Below, piece by piece: positions 34,931 to 44,640 of a stretch of DNA of 64,000 nucleotides; positions within the stretch are counted from its first letter, which is position 1; each line of letters starts with the position of its first letter. Location of the stretch: assembly GCF_042666235.1 (NCBI RefSeq), contig NZ_JBHTFQ010000006.1, positions 186,001 through 250,000 of the forward strand, read 5' to 3'. The position numbers and the translations under genes were made by a program. The DNA comes from Halodurantibacterium daqingensis. Its GTDB lineage: Bacteria > Pseudomonadota > Alphaproteobacteria > Rhodobacterales > Rhodobacteraceae. The notes below the pieces were generated by a model. The model saw only the letters and a list, made by a program, of their open reading frames with translations, searched no databases and had not been told where the DNA came from.

Positions 34931-35236
34931 GCCGCTGCCTCCGCATCAATCGGCCCTGTCTTACACACAAGGGCCGCCAGTTGCCAAGCCCCGCCTGCCG
35001 TTACAGGCCCTGGAGGCCCCGCTTCCGGTGCAGCCGGGCGCGTTGCGCCGGGATGTTCCGCAAGGGCATCGGCACGAACCGGGACGCGCCCTTGTGCGCT
35101 GAACAGGCTGCGGGTAATCTGCCGCTGCGGACCGCACGTACAAGGTCTGTGGTCCCCAGCCGGAGACACCGCGTTTTCAGCAGATCCCGCCGGATTACCG
35201 ACAGCCGCGCCAATCCGCCATGCCCGAGGTTGTGCC
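34931..35236. other. Divergent spacer between the TPR gene and the first RND operon
   Basis: The 306 bases hold no gene. A candidate minus-strand promoter is listed separately. Toward the RND adaptor gene there is a modest ribosome site (CCCGAGGTTG) before 35237 and no recognisable repressor operator. Confidence 0.5.
34958..34987 (-). promoter_or_regulatory. Candidate promoter for the TPR-bamB-der operon
   Basis: On the minus strand TTGGCA (34987-34982), an 18-base spacer and TAAGAC (34963-34958) lie about 30 bases upstream of the TPR gene start. Both boxes match the consensus only partly, so the call is tentative. Confidence 0.35.
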
Positions 35237-36376
35237 ATGATGCGTTTCTTCCCGATCCTGACGGCCGTTCTGGTCACGATCAGCCTTTACCTGCTTGTGA
35301 TCGAGCGGCCGCAGCTGATGCGGATGGCGCGGGTGGTGCCGCCCCCCGCGACCGAGCCCGCCCCGGCCGCTGCCGCGCAGCCCGGAACGACCGGCGCCAG
35401 CGAGCTGCCCGAAGGGCGGCTGGTCGGCGTGGTGGCGGCGCAGAGCACCGCGCGCCCGGTGGATACGGCCGTGCTGCTGCGCGGCCGGACGGAAGCGGCG
35501 CGCGCCGTCGAGGTGCGGGCCGAGACGACGGCGCAGGTGGTATCGGAACCGCTGCGGCGGGGGGCAATGGTCGCGGCGGGCGATCTCTTGTGCGAGCTTT
35601 CGCCCGGAACCCGCACCGCCGCCCTTCTGGAAGCCGAGGCGCGGCTGGCCGAGGCCGAGATCAACTTCCGCGCCGCCGATCAGCTTGCCGCCGGCGGCTT
35701 TGCCTCGGAAACCCGGGCCGCGGGGGCACGGGCCGCGCTTCAGACCGCGCAGGCCGCGGTCGAGGCCGCCCAGACCGAAATCGCGCGGCTGCGCATCACC
35801 GCGCCCTTCGACGGAACGCTGGAATCCGACGCGGCCGAAACCGGATCGCTGCTGCAGGCGGGCGGGCTTTGCGCGACGGTGATCCAGCTTGATCCGATCC
35901 GGCTGGTCGGTTTCGTGCCCGAAACCGAGGTGGCGCGGGTCGAGATCGGCGCCCCGGCCGGGGCGCGCCTTGTGTCCGGCACCGAGCTGCGCGGCACGGT
36001 CAGCTTCCAGTCGCGCTCGGCCGATCCGGCCACCCGCACCTTCCGGGTCGAGGTTCAGGTGCCCAATCCCGACCTGGCGATCCGCGACGGCCAGACCGCC
36101 GAGATCGTGATCGGGGCCGCCGGCGTGGGCGCCCATCTGCTGCCCGCCTCGGCACTGACGCTGGATGACAGCGGCCGGCTGGGCCTGCGCATCGTGACGG
36201 ATGATCCCGCCGGCGGGCAGATCGCCGGCTTCGCGCCGGTATCGGTTCTGCGCGACAGCCCGCAGGGGGTCTGGGTCACCGGCCTGCCCGACAGTGTGGC
36301 GGTGATCGTGGTGGGGCAGGAATATGTCACCGACGGCACCCGCCTTGCCGTCACCTGGCGCGAGCTGCAGCCATGA
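35237..36376 (+). CDS. RND efflux periplasmic adaptor subunit (first system)
   Basis: A 379-residue membrane-fusion protein. One N-terminal anchor helix (FFPILTAVLVTISLYLLVI) is followed by a Pro/Ala linker, a barrel-sandwich (lipoyl-like) domain split by a helical hairpin (ARLAEAEINFRAADQL...ALQTAQAAVEAAQTEIARLRI), and a beta-barrel region. The frame is open far upstream in the spacer; MMRFFPIL is chosen because of the anchor sequence and a GAGG site. Its stop overlaps the permease start (ATGA). It would link the inner-membrane pump to an outer-membrane channel, for which no gene is in the window. Confidence 0.9.
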   Translation: MMRFFPILTAVLVTISLYLLVIERPQLMRMARVVPPPATEPAPAAAAQPGTTGASELPEGRLVGVVAAQSTARPVDTAVLLRGRTEAARAVEVRAETTAQVVSEPLRRGAMVAAGDLLCELSPGTRTAALLEAEARLAEAEINFRAADQLAAGGFASETRAAGARAALQTAQAAVEAAQTEIARLRITAPFDGTLESDAAETGSLLQAGGLCATVIQLDPIRLVGFVPETEVARVEIGAPAGARLVSGTELRGTVSFQSRSADPATRTFRVEVQVPNPDLAIRDGQTAEIVIGAAGVGAHLLPASALTLDDSGRLGLRIVTDDPAGGQIAGFAPVSVLRDSPQGVWVTGLPDSVAVIVVGQEYVTDGTRLAVTWRELQP

Positions 36377-39300
36377 CCGGCATCGTCGATTGGGCCGCCG
36401 GCCGCGCCCGGATGGTGCTGGCCTTCATCGTCCTGTCGCTTGCAGCCGGGGCGATGGCCTATGTCGGCCTGCCCAAGGAGGGCGAGCCGGATATCGAGAT
36501 CCCGGCGCTGTTCGTCTCGGTCCCCTTCCCCGGGATTTCGGCCGAGGACAGCGAAACGCTGCTGGTGCGGGTGATGGAGACCGAGCTTTCCGATCTTGAC
36601 GGGCTCAAGACCATGTCGGCCACCGCCTCGGAAGGCTATGCCGGCATCGCGCTGGAGTTCGAGTTCGGCTGGAACAAGTCGGAAACCATCGCCGATGTCC
36701 GTGACCGGATGAACCGGGCCGAGGGCCGCTTTCCCGCCGGCTATGACAGCTATTCCATCAATGAAATCAACTTCAGCGAATTTCCGATCATCATCGTCTC
36801 GCTGTCGGGGGCACTGCCCGAACGCACGCTGCTGCGCGTCGCCAAGGAGCTTCAGGACCGGATCGAGGCGATCGACGCGGTGCTTGAGGCCAAGCTTGCC
36901 GGGCACCGCGATGAAATGCTCGAAGTCATCATCGAGCCGCTGCGGCTGGAAACCTACAACGTCACCGCGCCCGAACTCATCAGCGTCGTCACCAACAACA
37001 ACCGCCTGATCGCCGCCGGCGAGATCGAAACCGAAACCGGCGCCTTCGCCGTCAAGATCCCTGCCTCGTTCAAGACGCCGCAGGATATCTATGACCTGCC
37101 GGTCAAGGTCAGCGGCGACAGCGTGGTGACGCTGGGCGATCTGTCCGAAATCCGCCTGACCTTCGAGGACCGCACCGGCACCGCGCGGTTCAACGGCGAA
37201 ACCACCGTCGCGCTGCAGGTGGTCAAGCGACGCGGTTTCAACCTGATCGATACCGCCGCCCTGGTGCGCGAAACCGTCGCCGCCGCCGAGGCGGGCTGGC
37301 CCCCCGAACTGCGTGACGCGATCAGCGTCGAAACATCGCTGGACCAGTCGACGAACGTGGCAAGCATGGTCGCGCAGCTCGAAGGCTCGGTCATGACGGC
37401 GATCGCGCTGGTGATGATCGTGGTGCTTGCGGCCCTGGGCACCCGTTCGGCGCTGCTGGTCGGCTTTGCGATCCCGACCTCGTTCCTGCTGACCTTCGCG
37501 CTGTTCGCGGTGATGGAGGTGTCGGTGTCGAACATCGTCATGTTCGGGCTGATCCTGGCCGTGGGCATGCTGGTGGATGGCGCGATCGTGGTGGTGGAAT
37601 ATGCCGACAAGCGCATTTCCGAAGGCGCGGGCCCGATGACCGCCTATACCCAGGCCGCCAAACGCATGTTCTGGCCGATCGTCGCCTCGACCGCGACGAC
37701 GCTTTGCGCCTTCCTGCCGCTGCTGTTCTGGCCCGGCGTCGCGGGCGAGTTCATGGGCATGCTGCCGGTGACGCTGATCTTCGTGCTCTGCGCCTCACTG
37801 ATCGTGGCGCTGATCTATCTGCCGGTGATGGGCGGGGTGATGGGCAGGATGTCGCGCGCCTTTGCCCGGGCTTCGGCGCTGCTGCTGCCGCTGCACTGGC
37901 CGATCCGCGTCGGGCTGGTGATCCTTGCACTGGGGCTGAGCTTCATCGGCGCCATGCAGGCGCTGAACCCCAGCTACCTGACCGGCGGGGTGCGCGCCTC
38001 GGCCGGGCCGATGGCGGCGCTGCCGGGGATCGTGCTGTTCGTGGCGGGGATGGTCCTGTCCTCGATCACGCTTGGGGCGCTGGGCACGTCCCGCGCCCCC
38101 CGGCGGCTGCGCGGCGGCTATCGCCGCAGCCCCTTCGGGCATGTCGTGGCCTTTCTCACCACCAATCCCGTGATGCCGGTGGTGTCGATCCTGGGTGTCT
38201 GTGCCGTCGTCGTGGCCACTTTCGTCTTGTTCGGCCAGAACAATCGCGGTGTGGAATTCTTCGTGGAAACCGAGCCGGAACAGGCCATTGTCCATGTCCG
38301 GGCGCGCGGCAACCTGTCGCTGCCCGAAAAGGATGCGCTGGTGCGGCAGGCCGAGGCGCTGGTGATGGGCACCGAGGGCGTGGCCAGCGTCTTTGCCTTC
38401 GCCGGCGACGGCGGGCTGAACCAGAACACCGGCGGCAGCGCCGCCCCCCGCGACACGATCGGCCAGATCCAGATCGAGCTGACCCCCTGGGAGGACCGCG
38501 CCCGCCAGCCCGATCTGGATGGCAACGCGATCCTTGACCGCCTGCAGGCACGGCTGGACGCCCTGCCCGGAATCCGCACCGAGATCACCGAAATGACCAT
38601 GGGCCCCGGCTCGGGCAAGCCGGTCCACCTGCGCCTGAAGGGCGAGAGCTGGGACGCGCTGAACGCGGCAACCGAAACGGTGCTGGCACGATTTGCCGAG
38701 ACCGAGGGGCTGATCGACATCGATGACACCCGCCCCCTGCCCGGGATCGACTGGCAGATCGACGTGGATGTGCAGCGCGCGGGGCGGTTCGGCGCCGATG
38801 TGGCGACCGTTGGCGGGATGATCCAGCTGATCACCCGCGGGCTGCTCCTGGACACGATGCGGGTGGACAGTTCCGACGAGGAGATCGAGATCCGCGTGCG
38901 CCTGCCCGAGGACGACCGGCTGCTGTCAACGCTCGACACGCTCAAGCTGCGCACGGCCGAGGGGCTGGTGCCGCTGTCGAACTTCATCACCCGCGCTCCG
39001 GTGGCGCAGCTGGGCCGGATCGACCGTGTGGACCAGCAGCGCTACTATGACGTGCGCGCCGATGTGGCGCCGGGCCTGCTGAACGCGGCCGGCCGCCCGA
39101 TCAATGCGAACGAGCGGATCGACCACCTGACGGAATGGCTGAGCGGCGATGTGCTGCCCCCCGGCGTAAGCTGGGAATGGACCGGCGACCAGCAGGACCA
39201 GGAGGAAAGCGGCGCCTTCCTCGTCCAGGCCTTCGCCGGGGCGCTCGGGCTCATGTTCATCATCCTGCTGGCGCAGTTCAACAGCTTCTACAACGCGGTT

Positions 39301-39903
39301 CTGGTGCTTCTGGCGGTGGTCCTGTCCACCACCGGCGTTCTGATCGGCATGCTGGTGATGGGCCAGACCTTCTCGATCATCATGACCGGCACGGGCATCA
39401 TGGCGCTGGCCGGCATCGTGGTGAACAACAACATCGTGCTGATCGACACCTACCAGGAATACGCGCGCTACATGCCGCGGCTCGAGGCGATCGTGCGCAC
39501 CGCCGAAAGCCGGATCCGCCCGGTGATCCTGACCACCGTGACCACGATGGCCGGGCTTGCGCCGATGATGCTGGGCATCAGCCTTGATTTCATCAACGGC
39601 GGCTACACGATCGACAGCCCCACCGCGCTCTGGTGGAAGCAGCTTGCGACGGCGGTCGTGTTTGGCCTGGGAATCGCCACGGTGCTGACGCTGATCTTCA
39701 CGCCGGCACTGCTCGCGCTCAGGGTGTGGCTGTCGATCGGTGCTTACCGCTCGGTTGCGGGGCTGCGGGCGCTGTCGCTTGGGCGGGGCAGCCGCGCGGC
39801 CCGCGATCTGGCCTTGCAGCGCGCCGCAGCCCGCAGCAAGGCCCCGGAAATCCTGTGGGAAAGCACCGAACAGCCGCAAATTCCGCTGCGTGCCGCCCAA
39901 TGA
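36373..39903 (+). CDS. RND efflux permease with an extra membrane insert (first system)
   Basis: A 1176-residue AcrB/MdtC-type proton-driven exporter, longer than the usual 1020-1060. It has the normal pattern of a first helix (ARMVLAFIVLSLAAGAMAYVGLP), a large periplasmic loop, helices 2-6 with the GMLVDGAIVVVEYADKR motif of helix 4, a second periplasmic loop and helices 7-12 (AGIVVNNNIVLIDTYQEY). Between helices 6 and 7 there are about 100 extra residues (roughly 493-595) with two further hydrophobic stretches, VGLVILALGLSFIGAMQAL and PGIVLFVAGMVLSSITLGAL. The C-terminus is also extended. Substrate unknown. Translation is coupled to the adaptor gene. Confidence 0.92.
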   Translation: MTGIVDWAAGRARMVLAFIVLSLAAGAMAYVGLPKEGEPDIEIPALFVSVPFPGISAEDSETLLVRVMETELSDLDGLKTMSATASEGYAGIALEFEFGWNKSETIADVRDRMNRAEGRFPAGYDSYSINEINFSEFPIIIVSLSGALPERTLLRVAKELQDRIEAIDAVLEAKLAGHRDEMLEVIIEPLRLETYNVTAPELISVVTNNNRLIAAGEIETETGAFAVKIPASFKTPQDIYDLPVKVSGDSVVTLGDLSEIRLTFEDRTGTARFNGETTVALQVVKRRGFNLIDTAALVRETVAAAEAGWPPELRDAISVETSLDQSTNVASMVAQLEGSVMTAIALVMIVVLAALGTRSALLVGFAIPTSFLLTFALFAVMEVSVSNIVMFGLILAVGMLVDGAIVVVEYADKRISEGAGPMTAYTQAAKRMFWPIVASTATTLCAFLPLLFWPGVAGEFMGMLPVTLIFVLCASLIVALIYLPVMGGVMGRMSRAFARASALLLPLHWPIRVGLVILALGLSFIGAMQALNPSYLTGGVRASAGPMAALPGIVLFVAGMVLSSITLGALGTSRAPRRLRGGYRRSPFGHVVAFLTTNPVMPVVSILGVCAVVVATFVLFGQNNRGVEFFVETEPEQAIVHVRARGNLSLPEKDALVRQAEALVMGTEGVASVFAFAGDGGLNQNTGGSAAPRDTIGQIQIELTPWEDRARQPDLDGNAILDRLQARLDALPGIRTEITEMTMGPGSGKPVHLRLKGESWDALNAATETVLARFAETEGLIDIDDTRPLPGIDWQIDVDVQRAGRFGADVATVGGMIQLITRGLLLDTMRVDSSDEEIEIRVRLPEDDRLLSTLDTLKLRTAEGLVPLSNFITRAPVAQLGRIDRVDQQRYYDVRADVAPGLLNAAGRPINANERIDHLTEWLSGDVLPPGVSWEWTGDQQDQEESGAFLVQAFAGALGLMFIILLAQFNSFYNAVLVLLAVVLSTTGVLIGMLVMGQTFSIIMTGTGIMALAGIVVNNNIVLIDTYQEYARYMPRLEAIVRTAESRIRPVILTTVTTMAGLAPMMLGISLDFINGGYTIDSPTALWWKQLATAVVFGLGIATVLTLIFTPALLALRVWLSIGAYRSVAGLRALSLGRGSRAARDLALQRAAARSKAPEILWESTEQPQIPLRAAQ

Positions 39904-39931
39904 CGCGGCGTTTGCCCTCTGCTGCGGCACG

Positions 39932-39964
39932 ACTTGACCGTATGGACAAAATTAGTATTTGAAC
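39932..39964 (+). promoter_or_regulatory. Possible promoter of the peptide-type ABC operon
   Basis: TTGACC at 39932 is followed, 16 bases later, by TATTTG in a locally AT-rich island (GGACAAAATTAGTATTTGAA) about 80 bases upstream of the substrate-binding gene. The -35 box is good, the -10 poor. The AT-richness stands out in this GC-rich DNA. Confidence 0.35.
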
Positions 39965-40037
39965 CGCCCTACGAAAGCGGGTTTGCTGCACCTATGAGTG
40001 GCGGACCGCTGCCACCAACCAACAGGGAGACGACCAG

Positions 40038-41621
40038 ATGAACAAGGTGATGATGGGCCTCGGTGCGGCGCTGCTGAGCTCGACCATGATCGTGAGCGCG
40101 GCAAGCGCCGAGACGCTGCGCTGGGCGCGCGCCTCGGATGCGCTGACGCTGGATCCGCATTCGCAGAACCAGGGCGTGACGCATAACTTTGCCCACCACA
40201 TCTACGAAACGCTGGTGGACCGTGACAGCGAAGGCACGCTGCAGCCCCGCCTGGCAACCGAATGGTCGCTCAAGGAAGACGATCCGACGGTCTGGGTCTT
40301 CAAGCTGCGCGAAGGCGTGACCTTCCACGACGGCGCCGAGTTCACCGCGGAAGATGTTGTCTTCTCGCTTGACCGCGCCCGTTCGGAAAAATCGAACATG
40401 CGCCAGCTGCATGTCGAAGTGGCCGAAGTGCGCGCCGTGGACGACTATACCGTCGAAGTGCAGATGACCGGCCCGGCGCCGCTTTACCCCAACAACCTCA
40501 CCAACACCTTCATCATGGACAAGGACTGGTCCGAGGCCAACAACGTGGTCGAGGTGCAGGACTATGCCGCGGGCGAAGACAACTATGCCGTCCGCAACAC
40601 CAACGGCACCGGCCCCTACATCCTGCAATCGCGCGAAGTGGACGTGCGTTCGGTGCTGACGCTGAACGAAAACCACTGGGCCGAGGAAACCCCCCAGGTG
40701 ACCGAGATCGTCTATCTGCCGATCGCCGACAACGCGACCCGTATCGCCGCGCTGCTGTCGGGCGAGGTTGATCTGGTTCAGGACGTGCCGGTGCAGGACA
40801 TCGACCGCCTGCAGAACACCGCCGGCATCAAGATCGAGACCGGGCCTGAAAACCGCGTGATCTACTTCGGCTACCGCTTCGGGGACGAGCCGCTGGCCTC
40901 GTCGAACATCACCGACCGCAACCCCTTCAACGACCCGCGGGTGCGCGAGGCGATGGAGCTGGCCGTGGACCGGGATGCGATCGCGCAGGTCGTCATGCGC
41001 GGCCAGGCCATCCCCACGGGCGTTGCCAACCCGCCCTTCGTCGCCGGCTGGACCGAGGAACTGAACGCCTATCCCGCCGTCGATCTGGACCGCGCGCGCG
41101 AACTGATGGCCGAAGCGGGCTATGAGAACGGCTTTACCGTCACGCTCGACACGCCGAACAACCGCTATGTCAACGACGAGGCGATCAGCCAGGCCGTTGT
41201 CGGCATGCTGGGCCGGATCGGGATCAACGTGACGCTGGCCTCGCGGCCCGTGGCACAGCACTCGCCGCTGGTCACCAGCAACCAGACCGACTTCTATCTG
41301 CTGGGCTGGGGCGTTCCGACCTTCGATTCCGCCTATGTCTTCAACGACCTGGTACACACGAAGGAAGGCAGCTATGGCGCCTATAACGGCGGTCTCTACT
41401 CGAACCCGGAACTGGACGAGAAGATCCGGTCGCTGGGCACCGAGACCGACCTCGACGCCCGCGCCGAGACCGTGGCCGAGATCTGGGAAACCGTGAAGGC
41501 CGAGCGTGTGCTGCTGCCGATCCACAACCAGGTTCTGGCCTATGCGATGCGCGACAACATCACGCTGCCGGTTCACCCGGAAAACCAGCCGCTGATGATC
41601 GACGCCACCTTCTCGAACTGA
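40038..41621 (+). CDS. ABC transporter substrate-binding protein, peptide/nickel family (DppA-like)
   Basis: A 527-residue periplasmic protein with a signal peptide (residues 1-25, ...VSAASAE) and the SBP_bac_5 fold. Typical blocks are ASDALTLDPHSQNQG, the YETLVDRDSEGTLQPRLATEWS opening of the domain, LREGVTFHDGAEFTAEDVVFSLDRA and the PFNDPRVREAMELAVDRD stretch. It captures the ligand for the two permeases and two ATPases that follow. The family binds di- and oligopeptides, nickel, opines or glycosides, and the ligand cannot be read from sequence. A strong ribosome site (CAGGGAGA) precedes it. An intercistronic hairpin follows. Confidence 0.93.
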   Translation: MNKVMMGLGAALLSSTMIVSAASAETLRWARASDALTLDPHSQNQGVTHNFAHHIYETLVDRDSEGTLQPRLATEWSLKEDDPTVWVFKLREGVTFHDGAEFTAEDVVFSLDRARSEKSNMRQLHVEVAEVRAVDDYTVEVQMTGPAPLYPNNLTNTFIMDKDWSEANNVVEVQDYAAGEDNYAVRNTNGTGPYILQSREVDVRSVLTLNENHWAEETPQVTEIVYLPIADNATRIAALLSGEVDLVQDVPVQDIDRLQNTAGIKIETGPENRVIYFGYRFGDEPLASSNITDRNPFNDPRVREAMELAVDRDAIAQVVMRGQAIPTGVANPPFVAGWTEELNAYPAVDLDRARELMAEAGYENGFTVTLDTPNNRYVNDEAISQAVVGMLGRIGINVTLASRPVAQHSPLVTSNQTDFYLLGWGVPTFDSAYVFNDLVHTKEGSYGAYNGGLYSNPELDEKIRSLGTETDLDARAETVAEIWETVKAERVLLPIHNQVLAYAMRDNITLPVHPENQPLMIDATFSN

Positions 41622-41638
41622 TCCTGACGATCTGACGG

Positions 41639-41680
41639 CCGCCGCGTCCGGTTCACCCCGGGCGCGGCGGTTCTCCTTTT
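41639..41680 (+). terminator. Intercistronic hairpin after the substrate-binding gene
   Basis: CCGCCGCG (41639-41646) pairs with CGCGGCGG (41663-41670) around a 16-base loop, followed by TTCTCCTTTT. Located between the abundant binding-protein gene and the permease genes, it probably lowers downstream expression or stabilises the upstream message. This is the usual arrangement for ABC importer operons. Confidence 0.6.
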
Positions 41681-41697
41681 CAGCAGCGGAGTGTGCC

Positions 41698-42681
41698 ATG
41701 CTGGCCTTCATCATCCGACGACTGGCACAATCGGTGCTGGTCATGCTGTTCGTCGCACTTATTGCCTTTGTCGTGTTCCGCTACGTGGGCGATCCGATCG
41801 CCAGCATGGTTGGCGTGGAGACACGGCTTGACGAACAGGAAATCATGCGCGAACGGCTGGGCCTGAACGATCCGGTGATCGTGCAGTTCCTGCGGTTCAT
41901 CGGCAATGCCCTGCGCGGCGAATTCGGCATTTCCTACCGGTTGCAGCAACCCGTGACCGAACTGATCCTGAGCCGCCTTCCCGCAACGCTGGAACTGGCC
42001 TTCGCCTCGGCCTCGATCGCGCTGGTCTTCGGGCTGACGCTGGGGGTGTTCACGGCGCTCAAGCCGCGCAGCGTCGCCACCGCCTTCATCATGGCGGTTT
42101 CGCTGATCGGCGTGTCGCTGCCCACCTTCCTGATCGGGATCGGGCTGATCTACATCTTCGCGGTCGAACTGGGCTGGTTCCCGTCCTTCGGGCGCGGCGC
42201 GGTTGTCGATCTGGGCTGGTGGCGGACCGGGCTTCTGACCGAAAGCGGCCTGCGCTCGCTGGTTCTGCCCGCGATCACGCTGTCGCTGTTTCAGCTCACG
42301 CTCATCATGCGGCTGGTCCGGGCCGAGATGCTGGAGGTGCTGCGCACCGAATACATCCGCTTTGCCCGCGCCCGTGGCCTGAGCCAGCGCGCGATCCACT
42401 TCGGCCATGCGCTCAAGAACACGCTGGTGCCGGTCATCACCATCACCGGGCTTCAGCTTGGCTCGGTCATCGCCTTCGCCATCGTCACCGAAACCGTGTT
42501 CCAGTGGCCGGGGGTCGGCTCGCTCTTCATCGTGTCGGTGCAGGTGGTCGATGTGCCGGTGATGGCGGCCTATCTCATGTTCATCGCGCTGGTCTTCGTG
42601 CTGATCAATCTCATCGTCGATATCCTCTACTACGTCGTTGATCCCCGCTTGCGGGTCGATGCCGGCGGCACAGGAAAGTAA
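41698..42681 (+). CDS. ABC transporter permease, DppB-like
   Basis: A 327-residue inner-membrane permease. It begins AFIIRRLAQSVLVMLFVALIAFVVFRYVGDP, the conserved DppB/OppB N-terminus with the first helix, and has five more hydrophobic segments plus the EAA-type loop (EYIRFARARGLSQRAIHFGHALKNTLVPV near residue 220) that contacts the ATPases. A CGGAG ribosome site lies seven bases upstream. Two bases separate its stop from the next permease gene. Confidence 0.95.
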   Translation: MLAFIIRRLAQSVLVMLFVALIAFVVFRYVGDPIASMVGVETRLDEQEIMRERLGLNDPVIVQFLRFIGNALRGEFGISYRLQQPVTELILSRLPATLELAFASASIALVFGLTLGVFTALKPRSVATAFIMAVSLIGVSLPTFLIGIGLIYIFAVELGWFPSFGRGAVVDLGWWRTGLLTESGLRSLVLPAITLSLFQLTLIMRLVRAEMLEVLRTEYIRFARARGLSQRAIHFGHALKNTLVPVITITGLQLGSVIAFAIVTETVFQWPGVGSLFIVSVQVVDVPVMAAYLMFIALVFVLINLIVDILYYVVDPRLRVDAGGTGK

Positions 42682-42683
42682 CC

Positions 42684-43649
42684 ATGACACATCCCACCCA
42701 AGCCACGCAGGCGCCGATCGCGCCGCCCAAGCCCAAAGGCAGGCTCAAGGCGGCGCTGGACAGCGACATCTTCTATTCCTGGCGCCGGTCGCCGGTGACC
42801 ATCCTTGCCACCATCGTTGCGCTGTCGCTGATCCTGATGGCGGTGCTGGCGCCCTGGATCGCCCCCTACAACCCCTTCCACCCGGCCAGCCTGAACCTGA
42901 TGGACGGCTTCACCCCGCCGATGACCGAAAGCCCCTTTACCGGCAACACCTTCCTGATGGGCGCCGACAACCAGGGCCGCGACGTGCTGTCGACCATCAT
43001 GTATGGCAGCCGGATCTCGCTGTTCGTGGGGGCGATGGCCACGGCCTTCGCGATCACGCTGGGCGTGTCGCTGGGCCTGGTCGCGGGCTATAACGGCGGC
43101 GCGGTCGATGGCGTCATCATGCGGATCGCCGATATCCAGCTCTCGTTTCCCGGCATCCTGATCGCGCTGCTGATCTTCGGCATCGCGCGCGGCGTGATCC
43201 CGGCGAACCAGCAGGAAAGCATGGCGATCTGGGTGCTGATCGTGGCCATCGGCCTGTCGAACTGGGCACAGTTCGCCCGGACGGTGCGTGGCGCGACCAT
43301 GGTGGAACGGCAGAAGGACTATGTGTCGGCCGCCCGCATCATGGGGGTGCATCCGATCCTGATCCTGATCCGCCATGTCCTGCCCAACGTGCTGGGCCCG
43401 GTGCTGGTGATCGGAACGATCGGCCTCGCGCTGGCCATCATCGAGGAGGCGACGCTGTCCTTCCTTGGCGTGGGCGTGCCGCCGACTCAGCCGTCGCTGG
43501 GCACCTTGATCCGGATCGGGCAGCAGTTCCTGTTCTCGGGCGAATGGTGGATCCTGTTCTTCCCGGCCATCACGCTGATCCTGCTGGCGCTTTCGGTCAA
43601 CCTTCTGGGTGACTGGCTGCGCGACGCGCTGAACCCGAAGCTGCGCTGA
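42684..43649 (+). CDS. ABC transporter permease, DppC-like
   Basis: A 321-residue permease with a long cytoplasmic N-terminus (about 35 residues), a first helix (VTILATIVALSLILMAVLAPWIAPYNPF), the DppC-type GADNQGRDVLSTIMYGSRISLFVGAM block and five further helices. The EAA loop is DYVSAARIMGVHPILILIRHVLPNVLGP. With the DppB-like protein it forms the membrane channel. It starts two bases after the previous gene and is followed after ten bases by the first ATPase. Confidence 0.95.
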   Translation: MTHPTQATQAPIAPPKPKGRLKAALDSDIFYSWRRSPVTILATIVALSLILMAVLAPWIAPYNPFHPASLNLMDGFTPPMTESPFTGNTFLMGADNQGRDVLSTIMYGSRISLFVGAMATAFAITLGVSLGLVAGYNGGAVDGVIMRIADIQLSFPGILIALLIFGIARGVIPANQQESMAIWVLIVAIGLSNWAQFARTVRGATMVERQKDYVSAARIMGVHPILILIRHVLPNVLGPVLVIGTIGLALAIIEEATLSFLGVGVPPTQPSLGTLIRIGQQFLFSGEWWILFFPAITLILLALSVNLLGDWLRDALNPKLR

Positions 43650-43659
43650 GGGGATCCAG

Positions 43660-44640
43660 ATGACACAGCCCCTTCTTTCCGTCCGTGACCTGACGGTCGA
43701 GTTCCCGACCCGTCACGGCATCCTGACCGCCGTGCAGGACATCAGCTTCGACATCATGCCCGGCGAGGTGCTGGGCATGGTGGGCGAATCCGGCGCCGGC
43801 AAATCCATGACCGGCGCCGCCATCATCGGCCTGATCGACCCGCCGGGCCGCATTGCCCGCGGCGAGATCTGGCTGGGCGACAAGCGGATCGACAACCTTC
43901 CGGCGGACGAGATGCGCAAGATCCGCGGCCGCCGGATCGGCATGATCTTCCAGGATCCGCTGACCTCGCTCAACCCGCTCTACCGTATCTCGGATCAGCT
44001 GATCGAAACGATCCGCACCCACCTGCCGCTGTCGGCCGGGGACGCGCGCAAGCGCGCGATCAAGCTTCTGGATGACGTGGGCATCCCCGACGCCAGCCGC
44101 CGGATCGACGATTATCCGCACCAGTTTTCGGGCGGGATGCGGCAACGGGTGGTGATCGCACTGGCGCTGTGCGCCGACCCCGAACTGGTGATCGCGGACG
44201 AACCGACCACCGCGCTGGATGTTTCGGTTCAGGCACAGATCATCGACGTGATGAAGGAAATCTGCGCCGACCGCGGGGCGGCCATCATGCTGGTCACGCA
44301 TGACATGGGGGTGATCGCCGAAACCGCGGACCGCGTGGCGGTGATGTATGCCGGGCGCCTGGCCGAGCTTGGCCCGGTCGCCGCCGTCATCAAGGACGCC
44401 AAGCATCCCTATTCGCAGGGGCTGATGGGCGCGATCCCGAAGCTGGGGCAGCATCTTGACCGGCTGGTGCATATCCCCGGCTCGATGCCCCGGCTGAACG
44501 CGATCCCGAAGGGCTGCGCCTTCAACCCGCGCTGCCCCAAGGTCTTTGACAAATGCCGCAGCCACCGCCCCGCCGCGTCGGAAATCGAACCCGGCCGGCG
44601 CGCGGCCTGCTGGCTTTACCCCGGAGTGACCGAAGCATGA
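43660..44640 (+). CDS. ABC transporter ATP-binding protein, DppD-like
   Basis: A 326-residue ATPase with Walker A GESGAGKSM near residue 43 (methionine replaces the usual threonine after GKS), signature FSGGMRQRVVIALAL near residue 152 and Walker B PELVIADEPTTALD. The C-terminal oligopeptide-transporter domain has the cysteine-bearing GCAFNPRCPKVFDKC motif that binds an iron-sulfur cluster in some family members. It pairs with the DppF-like ATPase whose start overlaps its stop by four bases. Confidence 0.95.
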   Translation: MTQPLLSVRDLTVEFPTRHGILTAVQDISFDIMPGEVLGMVGESGAGKSMTGAAIIGLIDPPGRIARGEIWLGDKRIDNLPADEMRKIRGRRIGMIFQDPLTSLNPLYRISDQLIETIRTHLPLSAGDARKRAIKLLDDVGIPDASRRIDDYPHQFSGGMRQRVVIALALCADPELVIADEPTTALDVSVQAQIIDVMKEICADRGAAIMLVTHDMGVIAETADRVAVMYAGRLAELGPVAAVIKDAKHPYSQGLMGAIPKLGQHLDRLVHIPGSMPRLNAIPKGCAFNPRCPKVFDKCRSHRPAASEIEPGRRAACWLYPGVTEA

